41,539 nucleotides of DNA, from positions 1-41,539 of the forward strand of contig JBAYSY010000028.1 of NCBI GenBank assembly GCA_041675885.1, written 5' to 3'. The notes under the pieces are model-generated. The model was not told the origin of the DNA and made no database searches. It saw nothing but the letters and a program-made list of their open reading frames with translations. This document shows positions 15,915 to 23,055 of the stretch, one piece after another (position 1 is the stretch's first letter; each line of letters begins with the position of its first letter). Source of the stretch: JBAYSY01 sp041675885 (lineage in GTDB: Bacteria > Pseudomonadota > Alphaproteobacteria > Rhodobacterales > Rhodobacteraceae). Both the position numbers and the translations under genes were made by a program.

Positions 15915-16925
15915 ATGGATTTCATCAACGGATTCGTCACGCTTGCGAATTTCGTGATCGTGCCCGGCCTTGCCTACGGGGCGCAGCTTGCGCTCGGGGC
16001 GCTGGGGGTGACGCTGATCTACGGCATCCTGCGGTTCTCGAACTTCGCCCATGGCGACACCATGGCCTTCGGCACCACGATGACCATTCTGATCACCTGG
16101 GCCATGCAGGCCGCCGGGATCGGCTTCGGCGTGCTGCCCACGGCGCTTCTGGCGCTGCCGTTCGGGATCGCGCTGACCGCGCTTCTGGTGCTGGGCACCG
16201 ACCGGGCGGTCTATCGCTTCTACCGGGTGCAGAAGGCGGCGCCGGTGATCCTCGTCATCGTCTCGATGGGGGTGATGTTCGTGATGAACGGGCTGACGCG
16301 CTTCATCATCGGGGTCGAGGAGGTCAACTTCGCCGATGGTGGCCGGTTCATCGTCACCGCGCGCGAGTTCCGCGACATGACCGGGTTGCAGGAGGGGCTG
16401 GCGATCCGCACCACCCAGGTCATCACGCTGATCACCGCGGCCATCGCGGTGGCGGCGCTGTTCTGGTTCCTGGGCCGCACCCGCACCGGCAAGTCGATGC
16501 GCGCCTTTTCCGACAACGAGGATCTCGCGCTGCTGTCGGGCATCAGCCCCGAACGGGTGGTGGCGGTGACATGGATCATCACCGCGGCGCTGGCGACCAC
16601 GGCGGGCACGCTCTACGGGCTCGACAAGTCGTTCAAGGTGTTCACCTACTTCCAGCTTCTGCTGCCGATCTTCGCCTCGGCCATCGTCGGCGGGCTGGGC
16701 AGCCCGCTTGGCGCCATCGCCGGGGGGTTCGTGATCGCCTTTTCCGAGGTCACGGTCACCTATGCCTGGCGGCGGGTGCTGACCTACTGGCTGCCCGACG
16801 ACCTTGCGCCCTCGGGCCTCGTGCAGTTGATGTCCACCGATTACAAGTTCGCGGTGAGCTTCGGCATCCTGATCATCGTGCTTCTGTTCCGGCCGACCGG
16901 CCTTTTCCGGGGGAAGGTGATATGA
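15915..16925 (+). CDS. LIV/HAAT-type ABC transporter permease (LivH-like)
   Basis: Inner-membrane permease, 336 residues with about eight to nine hydrophobic helices. Family signatures include LALGALGVTLIYGILRFSNFAHG near the N-terminus (YGILRFxNFAHGD is typical of LivH) and the conserved cytoplasmic loop MRAFSDNEDLALLSGISPERV. The C-terminal half ends with the permease helix RPTGLFRGKVI. The start at 15915 lies 4 bp after livF and the stop overlaps livM by four bases (ATGA). It should form a heterodimer with the LivM-like protein. Confidence 0.92.
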   Translation: MDFINGFVTLANFVIVPGLAYGAQLALGALGVTLIYGILRFSNFAHGDTMAFGTTMTILITWAMQAAGIGFGVLPTALLALPFGIALTALLVLGTDRAVYRFYRVQKAAPVILVIVSMGVMFVMNGLTRFIIGVEEVNFADGGRFIVTAREFRDMTGLQEGLAIRTTQVITLITAAIAVAALFWFLGRTRTGKSMRAFSDNEDLALLSGISPERVVAVTWIITAALATTAGTLYGLDKSFKVFTYFQLLLPIFASAIVGGLGSPLGAIAGGFVIAFSEVTVTYAWRRVLTYWLPDDLAPSGLVQLMSTDYKFAVSFGILIIVLLFRPTGLFRGKVI

Positions 16926-18226
16926 TGCGGCTGAACCTTCGCAATCTGGCGCTGTTCGGCGTGGTGGGGCTGCTGCTCGTCATCACCGGCCTGACGCAAA
17001 GCTGGAACGTGGCGCTGACCATCCTGAACATGGGGCTGATCTCGGCGATCATGGCGCTGGGGGTGAACATGCAGTGGGGCTATGCCGGGCTGTTCAACAT
17101 CGGGGTCATGGGCTTTGTCGCGCTTGGCGGGCTGGCCGCGGTGCTGATCGCCATGCCGCCGGTGCCGGCCGCCTGGACGGCGGGCGGGCTGGGCGTGGTG
17201 GCCGGGCTGCTTCTGGGCGCCGCGACCATCGCCGGCGCGGTGCAGGTGTGGAAGCGCATGGCACCGGGGCGGCTGCGGGTCGCGGCGATGCTTGCGGTGC
17301 TGGTCGCGGGCTTCTGGCTTTACCGGATGGTGATCGACCCGGCGACGGCGGCGGTCGAGGCGGTGAACCCCGCGCTGGAAGGCTATCTCGGCGGGCTCGG
17401 CCTGCCGATACTGCTGGCCTGGCCGGTGGGCGGGCTGCTGGCGGCGGGCGCGGCCTGGCTGATCGGCAAGGCGGCGCTGGGGCTGCGGTCGGACTACCTG
17501 GCCATCGCCACGCTGGGGATCGCCGAGATCATCATCGCCATCCTGAAGAACGAGGACTGGTTGGCCCGCGGCGTCAAGAACGTGGTCGGCATTCCGCGGC
17601 CGGTGCCCTATGAGGTCGATCTGCAACGCAGCCCCGGTTTCGTCGAATGGGCGCGCGGCTGGGGCACCGATCCGGTGGCCGCATCGTCGGTCGTGGTCAA
17701 GCTGGCCTATGCCGCGCTGTTCATCGTGGTGCTGCTGGCGCTGATCTGGCTGTTCGAAAAGGCGCTGAAATCGCCCTGGGGCCGGATGATGCGCGCGATC
17801 CGCGACAACGAGGTGGCGGCCGGGGCGATGGGCAAGGATGTCACCCGGCGGCATTTGCAGGTCTTCATCCTCGGCTCGGCGGTGCTGGGGGTCGCGGGGG
17901 CGATGATGACCACGCTCGACGGGCAGTTGACGCCGGGTTCCTACCAGCCGCTGCGCTTCACCTTCCTGGTCTGGGTGATGGTGATCGTCGGCGGCTCGGG
18001 CAACAACTGGGGCGCGGTGCTGGGCGGATTCCTGATCTGGTGGCTCTGGGTGATGGTGGAGCCGATCGGCCACTGGCTGATGCAGCTCATCACCTGGGGC
18101 ATGGCCGAGGGCTGGCTGCGCACGCATCTGCTCGACGCGGCGGCGCATATGCGGATGCTGACCATGGGGCTGGTGCTGCTGTTCGTGCTGCGGTTCAGTC
18201 CGCGCGGGCTGATTCCGGAGAAGTGA
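16922..18226 (+). CDS. LIV/HAAT-type ABC transporter permease (LivM-like)
   Basis: Second membrane subunit, 434 residues, longer than many LivM proteins (about 300-420). Typical stretches are NMGLISAIMALGVNMQWGYAGLFNIGVMGFVALG in the first half (split here: MQWGYAGLFNIG near 50), LRSDYLAIATLGIAEII near 185, and the conserved MMRAIRDNEVAAGAMGKDV loop near 290. About ten hydrophobic helices; the extra length is a hydrophobic insert between residues about 75 and 150. Two adjacent ATGs (16922 and 16925) are possible starts, the first overlapping the livH stop. It ends the operon, followed by a strong terminator. Confidence 0.92.
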   Translation: MMRLNLRNLALFGVVGLLLVITGLTQSWNVALTILNMGLISAIMALGVNMQWGYAGLFNIGVMGFVALGGLAAVLIAMPPVPAAWTAGGLGVVAGLLLGAATIAGAVQVWKRMAPGRLRVAAMLAVLVAGFWLYRMVIDPATAAVEAVNPALEGYLGGLGLPILLAWPVGGLLAAGAAWLIGKAALGLRSDYLAIATLGIAEIIIAILKNEDWLARGVKNVVGIPRPVPYEVDLQRSPGFVEWARGWGTDPVAASSVVVKLAYAALFIVVLLALIWLFEKALKSPWGRMMRAIRDNEVAAGAMGKDVTRRHLQVFILGSAVLGVAGAMMTTLDGQLTPGSYQPLRFTFLVWVMVIVGGSGNNWGAVLGGFLIWWLWVMVEPIGHWLMQLITWGMAEGWLRTHLLDAAAHMRMLTMGLVLLFVLRFSPRGLIPEK

Positions 18227-18230
18227 GGAG

Positions 18231-18254
18231 AGAGGGGGCTTTCCGCCCCCTCTT
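18231..18254 (+). terminator. Intrinsic terminator of the liv-type operon
   Basis: AGAGGGGGC (18231-18239), a 5-base loop, and GCCCCCTCT (18245-18253): a perfect 9-bp GC-rich stem 4 bp after the livM stop, followed by TT only. The T-tract is short, so termination may be shared with the hairpin at 18281-18305. Confidence 0.75.
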
Positions 18255-18280
18255 GGCCTGCGGCCGATTGTTCGCCGCTG

Positions 18281-18305
18281 AAAACCTGCCACTGGCAGCT
18301 TTTTC
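18281..18305. terminator. Bidirectional terminator between livM and the patatin-like gene
   Basis: CTGCC, ACT, GGCAG (18286-18298), flanked by AAAA on the left and CTTTTTC on the right. The T-run works for plus-strand transcripts; the AAAA gives a T-run for minus-strand transcripts from the convergent patatin gene. The stem is short (5 bp), so it is modest on its own. Confidence 0.5.
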
Positions 18306-18315
18306 GGGCGCGGCT

Positions 18316-18353
18316 CACCCCGAGGACATTTGCATCAAGGCGAAGTGCAGGCG
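18316..18353 (+). repeat. Repeat family 2, diverged copy
   Basis: CACCCCGAGGACATTTGCATC, A, AGGCGAAGTGCAGGCG can be aligned with the near-identical copies at 15148 and 30762. The ATTT core, CAAG(A/G) and GAAGTGC blocks are kept. Like the other copies it directly follows a hairpin. Confidence 0.4.
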
Positions 18354-18374
18354 TTTCGCCCGGCCGGTAGCCGC

Positions 18375-19402
18375 CTAACCGAACATCTCCGGCAGATCGA
18401 CGCTGGCGCGCTGGCCAAGGTCGCGGCGGTGCGCGGCCAGGAACCGGTCCGCCGCCGCCTGCCCGGCGTCGCGCAGCCGGTAGAGCATCGCGGGGGTCGG
18501 TGCCGTCTTGCTGTCGGCGGAAAGCCCGTTCATCAGCACGTCGTCGGCGATCATGTGCAGCCGCACATCCTTCATCGTGCCGGGCGCCACCCGCCCCTCC
18601 GCCAGCAGTTTGCGCACGAAGTGGATGGCCCGCATCTCGCGCAGCAGCGAGGAGTTGAAGCTGATCTCGTTGATCCGGTTCTGGATCTCCTGCGGCGTGC
18701 GGGGAATTTCCTCGCGCCGCAAGGGGTTGATCGAGATGATGACGACATCCTCGGGCAGTTCGGGGGCGAACAGCGGGAACAGCGCCGGGTTGCCGGTATA
18801 GCCGCCGTCCCAGAACGCCTCGCGCAGGCCGGTCGCCGGGTCGTCGATCTCGACCGCCTGGAACAGCGTCGGCAGGCAGGCCGAGGCGAGGATCGCCTCG
18901 GGGCCGATCTCGTCGCCCGAGAACACCCGGATCTTGCCGGTGCGCACATTGGTCGCGCTGACGAACAGCTCCGGGCCGGTGGCGGCACAGACCTGATCAT
19001 AGCGGAACCGCCGCACGATCCGGTCGAGCGGGTTGAGCCAGACCGGACCGAAGGCGTAGGGCGTCCAGATCTGCCCGGCGATCCCGGGGGCGGAAACCGG
19101 CATCACCGCCTGCATTCCGGCCGCCATGGCGCCCACCCAGGGCTGGAACCACCCGGCAAGGCGCTGGCGCCGACCGCCCCCACCTGGCGCCACAGCGCCC
19201 CGAGCGCCGCCCGCGCGCCCTGCGCGCCGCCCTCGATCAGCCCGGACTTCAGCGCCGCACCGTTGAGCGCCCCGGCCGAAGTGCCGGAGATGCCCGCGAT
19301 CTTCAGCCCCGGCTCGTCCAGCAGCCGCTCCAGCGCCCCCCAGGTAAAGGCGCCATGCGCGCCGCCGCCCTGAAGCGCAAGGTTGATCCGCGTGCCGGTC
19401 AT
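18375..19402 (-). pseudogene. Patatin-like phospholipase, frameshifted
   Basis: Patatin-fold lipid acyl hydrolase broken into two frames. The N-terminal part (from ATG 19402) has the oxyanion loop GGGAHG (12-17) and the nucleophile elbow GTSAG with Ser42. The C-terminal part, in another frame, has the catalytic Asp of the dyad in FWDGGYTGNPALFPLF and the conserved tail. Both frames read plausibly up to and from a junction between about 19157 and 19185, near GCCTTGCC and a G5 run. Adding one base restores a 342-residue protein, the usual size. Either a recent inactivating frameshift or a sequencing error, since both halves are otherwise well conserved. It follows bdhA by 4 bp in the same operon. 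Residue identities are seen directly; the phospholipase role is from the family. Confidence 0.8.
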
Positions 19403-19406
19403 GCCG

Positions 19407-20180
19407 TCAAAGCGCGGTCCAGCCGCCGTCCACGCTGATCGTGGTGCCGGTGATCTGGTCGGCGGCGGCCGAGCACAGGAACACCGCGGTGCCGCCCAGT
19501 TGCTCGACCGTGCCGAACTGGCCCGAGGGCTGGCGTTGCAGCATCACCTTGGCGATCACGTCCTCGCGGCTCATGTTGTGGGTCTTCATCTGGTCGGGGA
19601 TCTGCGCCTCGACGATCGGGGTCAGCACGTAGCCCGGGCAGATCGCGTTGCAGGTGATCCCCTGCCCCGCCACCTCAAGCGCGGTGGTCTTGGTCAGCCC
19701 GACCACCCCGTGCTTGGCCGCCACATAGGCCGACTTGTAGGGCGAGGCGGTCAGCCCGTGCGCCGAGGCGATGTTGATCACCCGGCCCCAGCCCCGCTCG
19801 CGCATCCCCGGCAGCGCCGCGGCGGTGGTGTGGAAGGCGGAACTGAGGTTGATGGCGATGATCGCGTCCCAGCGTTCGGCCGGAAACTCCTCGATCGGCG
19901 CGACATGCTGGATACCGGCGTTGTTCACCAGGATGTCGCAGCCCCCGGCATGTTCGACCAGCGCCCGGCAATCCGCGCCCTTCGACATGTCGCCGGCGAT
20001 ATAGCGGACGGCAACCCCGTGCTCGGCCGCCAGCCGCTCGGCCAGCGCGTGATCCTCACGCCGGTCGGTGAAGGAGTTGAGGACGACCTCCGCCCCCGCC
20101 GCCGCCAGCGCCTCGGCCACGCCGAGGCCGATCCCCGAGTTCGAGCCGGTGACGATCGCGCGCCTGCCCCTGAGTGTCAT
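19407..20180 (-). CDS. bdhA: 3-hydroxybutyrate dehydrogenase
   Basis: NAD-dependent short-chain dehydrogenase interconverting D-3-hydroxybutyrate and acetoacetate, a step of polyhydroxybutyrate and ketone-body use. 257 residues. Cofactor motif TGSNSGIG (11-18), NNAG (86-89), and catalytic Ser139, Tyr152 and Lys156 (SPYKSAYVAAK). Substrate-binding positions known from Pseudomonas fragi HBDH (Gln94, His144, Lys152, Gln196) are all present here at a constant offset of three as Gln91, His141, Lys149 and Gln193, which makes the substrate assignment strong. A GGGGAC ribosome site precedes the ATG. It is the first gene of a two-gene operon with the damaged patatin-like gene. Confidence 0.94.
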   Translation of the reverse strand: MTLRGRRAIVTGSNSGIGLGVAEALAAAGAEVVLNSFTDRREDHALAERLAAEHGVAVRYIAGDMSKGADCRALVEHAGGCDILVNNAGIQHVAPIEEFPAERWDAIIAINLSSAFHTTAAALPGMRERGWGRVINIASAHGLTASPYKSAYVAAKHGVVGLTKTTALEVAGQGITCNAICPGYVLTPIVEAQIPDQMKTHNMSREDVIAKVMLQRQPSGQFGTVEQLGGTAVFLCSAAADQITGTTISVDGGWTAL

Positions 20181-20266
20181 GTCATGTCCCCATCTGCTGT
20201 TTGCTGCGCGGCAGGATACATGCCGCAGGCGCGAATACCAGCCGGAGCGGACCGCGGGGCGGCACC

Positions 20267-20295
20267 AAAAAAAAACGCCCGCACGAGGCGGGCGT
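20267..20295 (-). terminator. Strong minus-strand intrinsic terminator
   Basis: Perfect 8-bp stem ACGCCCGC/GCGGGCGT with a 5-base loop and nine consecutive T residues on the minus strand (A20267-A20275 on the plus strand). It has no T-run in the plus direction. This is the only textbook U-tract terminator in the window, and it ends the predicted RNA rather than any coding gene. Confidence 0.85.
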
Positions 20296-20343
20296 CAAGT
20301 CATTGAGGCAGGTTTCATACAGGCAAGAAACCTATCGAGCAGT
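20267..20343 (-). ncRNA. Predicted trans-acting small RNA of about 77 nt
   Basis: A complete promoter-RNA-terminator unit with no open frame, on the minus strand between divergent bdhA and the YejA-like gene. The promoter at 20378-20350 places the 5' end near 20343. The RNA has a first hairpin GGTTTC, a 10-base loop, GAAACC (20328-20307), a single-stranded link, and a terminator hairpin ACGCCCGC, CTCGT, GCGGGCGT with nine T residues (20295-20267). No minus-strand gene lies upstream that could need this terminator. The architecture matches Hfq-type sRNAs, such as 70-100-nt sRNAs known in Rhodobacter. No homology is claimed; the targets are unknown. Confidence 0.65.
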
Positions 20344-20349
20344 AAGTCT

Positions 20350-20378
20350 CTTATACGCGCTCCATTGCCGCTGTCCAA
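20350..20378 (-). promoter_or_regulatory. Promoter of the predicted small RNA
   Basis: On the minus strand, -35 TTGGAC (20378-20373), 17-bp spacer, -10 TATAAG (20355-20350). This is among the best sigma-70-like promoters in the window. The preceding C (CTTGGA) would also fit a heat-shock sigma -35, so RpoH control is possible. Confidence 0.6.
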
Positions 20379-20457
20379 GCTAAAAGTTTGAAAACATGCG
20401 GCTGTGGCGCTACCTTGCCCGCCAAGAAAACAAAGAAGCAGGCGGACCGTCGGCATC

Positions 20458-22284
20458 ATGAGAACAGTCTTTTTCGCCCCCCTGTCCGGGCTGGCGCTGC
20501 TGTTGGCGGCGGCATTTCCGGGGCAGGTTCAGGCAGGCGATTCCCCCGCCGCCACGCCCCGGCACGGCATTGCCATGTATGGCGACCCGGCGCTGCCACC
20601 AGATTTTGTGTCTCTGCCGCAGGTCAACCCGAAGGCGCCGAAGGGCGGGCGGATCGTGTTCGGCGAGACCGGCGGCTTCGATTCGCTCAACCCGTTCATC
20701 CTGCGCGGGCGGGCGCCCTGGGGGGTGGCCTCGTTCACGGTCGAGACGCTGATGGGCCGGGCCTGGGACGAACCCTTCACGCTTTACGGGCTGCTGGCCG
20801 AATCGGTGGCGACCGATCCGGGGCGGACTCACGTGGAATTCACGCTTCGTGAAAATGCGCGATTCGCCGACGGCAGCCCGGTGACGGTGGCGGACGTGAT
20901 CGGCTCGCACGAGATCCTCGCGGCCTCGGGGGCGCCGCGCTACCTGTCGGTATCCTCGAAAGTGGCCAGCGTGACCCCGACCGGCCCGCGCTCGGTCCGG
21001 TTCGACTTCACCGAACCCGACCGGGAACTGCCGCTGCTGATCGGGCTGCGGCCGGTGTTCAAGGCAAGCGAATGGGAGGGGCGCGACTTCGCCGCCTCGG
21101 GCCTTGCGGCGCCCACCGGCTCCGGCCCCTATGTGGTCGCGGGGTTCGAGCCCGGCCGCTTCATCACCTTCCACCGCAACCCGGACTGGTGGGGGGCCGA
21201 CCTGCCGTTCAACCGGGGCCAGCACAATTTCGACGAGATCCGCTTCGAGTATTTCGCCGATGGCGGCGCCATGTTCGAGGCGTTCAAGGCGGGCGAGATC
21301 ACCACCTTCCGCGAACATTCCGCCACCCGCTGGGTGCATGGCTACGACTTCCCGGCCCTGCGCGCGGGCGAGGTGGTGCGCTCGGAGATTCCGCACGGCC
21401 GCCCCTCGGGCATGAACGGCTTTGCCTTCAACACCCGCCGGGCGATCTTCACCGACTGGCGGGTGCGGGCGGCGCTGATCGAGGCGTTCAACTTCGAATT
21501 CGTCAACGCCACGCTGAACGGCGGGCTGGAGCCCCGGATCGCGTCGTATTTCGCCAACTCGGGCCTGGGGATGGGCGAGGGCCCGGCCTCGCCCGGGGTG
21601 CGGGCGCTGCTGGAACCCTTCGCGGGCAGCCTGCCGCCCGATGCGATGGGCAACCTCGCCCTCCCCGCAAGCGACGGGACCGAGGCCAACCGCGCCGGAA
21701 TCCGCCGCGCCGCCCGGCTGCTGGCCGAGGCGGGCTGGGAGGTCGAGGGCGGCGTCTTGCGCAACGCGGCGGGCGAGGCGTTCGCCTTCGAGATGCTGTT
21801 GCCGCAGGGCGCGGCCGAGATGCGCGCAGCGGTCAACATCTATGCCGCGGCGCTCACGCGGCTGGGGATCTCCCTGCGCATTGCCATGGTCGATTCGGCG
21901 CAATACACCGCGCGGACCGGGGATTACGACTTCGACATGACGCCGATGACGCGGGCCATGTCGCTTTCGCCCGGAACCGAGCAGCGGCTTTACTGGGGCC
22001 GGTTCGGCGTCACCCTGCCCGGCACCCGCAACTGGCCGGGGGTGGACAGCCCGGCGGTGGAGGCGATGATCGACCGGATGCTGGTGGTGGAGACGACCGG
22101 GGAATTCACCGATGCGGTGCGGGCGCTCGACCGGGCGCTGATGGCCGGGCGCTACGTGGTGCCGCTGTGGTTTTCCGACATGGGCCGGATCGCCCACGAC
22201 CGACGGCTGCGCTACCCGGAACACCTGCCGGTTTACGGCGACTGGCAGGGGTTCCAGCCGGAAATCTGGTGGTATGAGGATTGA
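20458..22284 (+). CDS. Family 5 extracellular solute-binding protein, YejA-like
   Basis: Periplasmic peptide or oligopeptide-like receptor, SBP family 5, closest in layout to YejA. 608 residues with a signal peptide of about 26 residues (ending FPGQVQA). Typical stretches: HGIAMYGDPALPPDFVSLPQ and NPKAPKGGRIVFGETGGFDS near the start, FTLRENARFADGSPVTVADV (SBP_5 domain), and GSGPYVVAGFEPGRFITFHR. YejA works with YejBEF in uptake of peptides and microcin C-type compounds, but no permease or ATPase follows here, so it is an orphan receptor. The start was chosen at 20458 because the signal peptide begins there; the longer upstream frame is unlikely. Confidence 0.88.
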   Translation: MRTVFFAPLSGLALLLAAAFPGQVQAGDSPAATPRHGIAMYGDPALPPDFVSLPQVNPKAPKGGRIVFGETGGFDSLNPFILRGRAPWGVASFTVETLMGRAWDEPFTLYGLLAESVATDPGRTHVEFTLRENARFADGSPVTVADVIGSHEILAASGAPRYLSVSSKVASVTPTGPRSVRFDFTEPDRELPLLIGLRPVFKASEWEGRDFAASGLAAPTGSGPYVVAGFEPGRFITFHRNPDWWGADLPFNRGQHNFDEIRFEYFADGGAMFEAFKAGEITTFREHSATRWVHGYDFPALRAGEVVRSEIPHGRPSGMNGFAFNTRRAIFTDWRVRAALIEAFNFEFVNATLNGGLEPRIASYFANSGLGMGEGPASPGVRALLEPFAGSLPPDAMGNLALPASDGTEANRAGIRRAARLLAEAGWEVEGGVLRNAAGEAFAFEMLLPQGAAEMRAAVNIYAAALTRLGISLRIAMVDSAQYTARTGDYDFDMTPMTRAMSLSPGTEQRLYWGRFGVTLPGTRNWPGVDSPAVEAMIDRMLVVETTGEFTDAVRALDRALMAGRYVVPLWFSDMGRIAHDRRLRYPEHLPVYGDWQGFQPEIWWYED

Positions 22285-22303
22285 AAAGACGATGGAGGCA
22301 GGG

Positions 22304-22420
22304 ATGAAACGGATCATCGGCATCGCGCTTGTGGCGCTGGCGCTTGCGGGCTGCAACACGGTGGACGGAGTCGGCCGCGACATTTCGGGCGGGGCGCAAC
22401 GGGTGGGCAGCCTGTTCTGA
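22304..22420 (+). CDS. Entericidin-family small lipoprotein
   Basis: 38-residue lipoprotein, MKRIIGIALVALALAGC, with lipobox LAGC (Cys17) and mature sequence NTVDGVGRDISGGAQRVGSL typical of the EcnA/EcnB entericidin family. A clear GGAGG (22294-22298) sits 5 bases before the ATG. Entericidins are membrane lipoproteins linked to stress or lysis in enterobacteria; in alphaproteobacteria they are common small cell-envelope proteins without an established role. It follows the YejA-like gene by 19 bp and may share its transcript. Confidence 0.85.
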   Translation: MKRIIGIALVALALAGCNTVDGVGRDISGGAQRVGSLF

Positions 22421-22432
22421 GCAACGGTGGAG

Positions 22433-22587
22433 TGGTGCGCTGAAGCGCACCCTGCGGGCGGGCACCGCACCTGTCGCGGGTGGGCGCGGGCGCTGCCCGG
22501 GCCGCTTCGCGGCATATCCGGGCAAGGAATGCCCGCATTCGGCATTCTGCCCCGTCCCGGCGGCGTAGGGTGCGCTTCAGCGCACCA
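22433..22587. repeat. REPIN-like pair of inverted 18-bp palindromes
   Basis: The palindrome GGTGCGC-TGAA-GCGCACC occurs at 22434-22451 and its inverse GGTGCGC-TTCA-GCGCACC at 22569-22586. Each forms a 7-bp hairpin, and the two units, TGGTGCGC...GCACCCT, are inverted copies over 21 bp. The interior is about 115 bp of GC-rich DNA. The rest of the gap 22421-22656 holds the atp terminator. A second pair lies at 38158-38247. Confidence 0.6.
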
Positions 22588-22602
22588 CCCGCCATCCCCA
22601 AA

Positions 22603-22635
22603 ACGCAAACGGGCCGGGACTTTCGTCCCGGCCCG
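22603..22635 (-). terminator. Intrinsic terminator of the atp operon
   Basis: Minus-strand stem CGGGCCGGGAC, loop GAAA, GTCCCGGCCCG (22635-22610): 11 perfect base pairs, followed by TTTGCGTTTT. It lies 22 bp after the atpC stop. Confidence 0.85.
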
Positions 22636-22656
22636 CGCGATAATCGAAAATCGGGA

Positions 22657-23046
22657 TCAGACCCCGACCGCCGCCTTCAGCGCCAGCATGTCGTTGACGA
22701 GCTTCTCCGCTGCCGCCGCATCCTGCGCGCCCTCGGCCTGTGCGCGGGCCTCGGCCAGAAGTTCATCCATCACCGCCTGGGTGACTTCGGCCACCGGGAT
22801 CGCGCGTTCGGCCAGCACCGACACCGTGCCCGCCGTGATCTCGGCAAAGCCGCCGGTCACGACGTAGGATTCGGTGCCCGCAGCCGAGACCGCCCGCAGC
22901 ACGCCGGGGCGCAGCGTGGTGATGGTGGGCGCGTGGCCCTGCATCGCCGTCAGGTCGCCCTCGGCCCCGGGGATCTGCACCTCGGAGGTTTCGAGCGAGG
23001 CAAGCCTGCGCTCGGGCGAGACCAGATCGAATTGCACCGTCGCCAT
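22657..23046 (-). CDS. atpC: F1 ATP synthase epsilon subunit
   Basis: Epsilon subunit of F1, central-stalk protein that couples gamma to the ring of c subunits and regulates ATP hydrolysis. 129 residues: N-terminal beta-sandwich (VQFDLVSPERRLASLETSEV, PGAEGDLTAMQGHAPTITTL) and a short C-terminal helical hairpin (about 90-129). The C-terminal helices are shorter than in Escherichia coli, as in other alphaproteobacteria. Last gene of atpHAGDC, 9 bp after atpD. Confidence 0.95.
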   Translation of the reverse strand: MATVQFDLVSPERRLASLETSEVQIPGAEGDLTAMQGHAPTITTLRPGVLRAVSAAGTESYVVTGGFAEITAGTVSVLAERAIPVAEVTQAVMDELLAEARAQAEGAQDAAAAEKLVNDMLALKAAVGV

Positions 23047-23055
23047 GATGCCCCC

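Noticed and set aside
18375..19193. Second patatin fragment as an independent gene with a GTG start
   Set aside because: It lacks the nucleophile elbow, starts inside the other half, and its first 11 codons are not family-like; it is better read as the C-terminal half of one frameshifted gene.
22304..22420. Entericidin as a toxin-antitoxin pair (EcnA/EcnB)
   Set aside because: Only one lipoprotein is present and no partner gene or antisense RNA can be seen; single entericidins are common in this group.
20410..22608. 732-codon minus-strand frame opposite the YejA-like gene
   Set aside because: Low-complexity Arg/Pro/His/Gly-rich translation with no recognisable motif; the plus strand has a signal peptide and SBP_5 domain.
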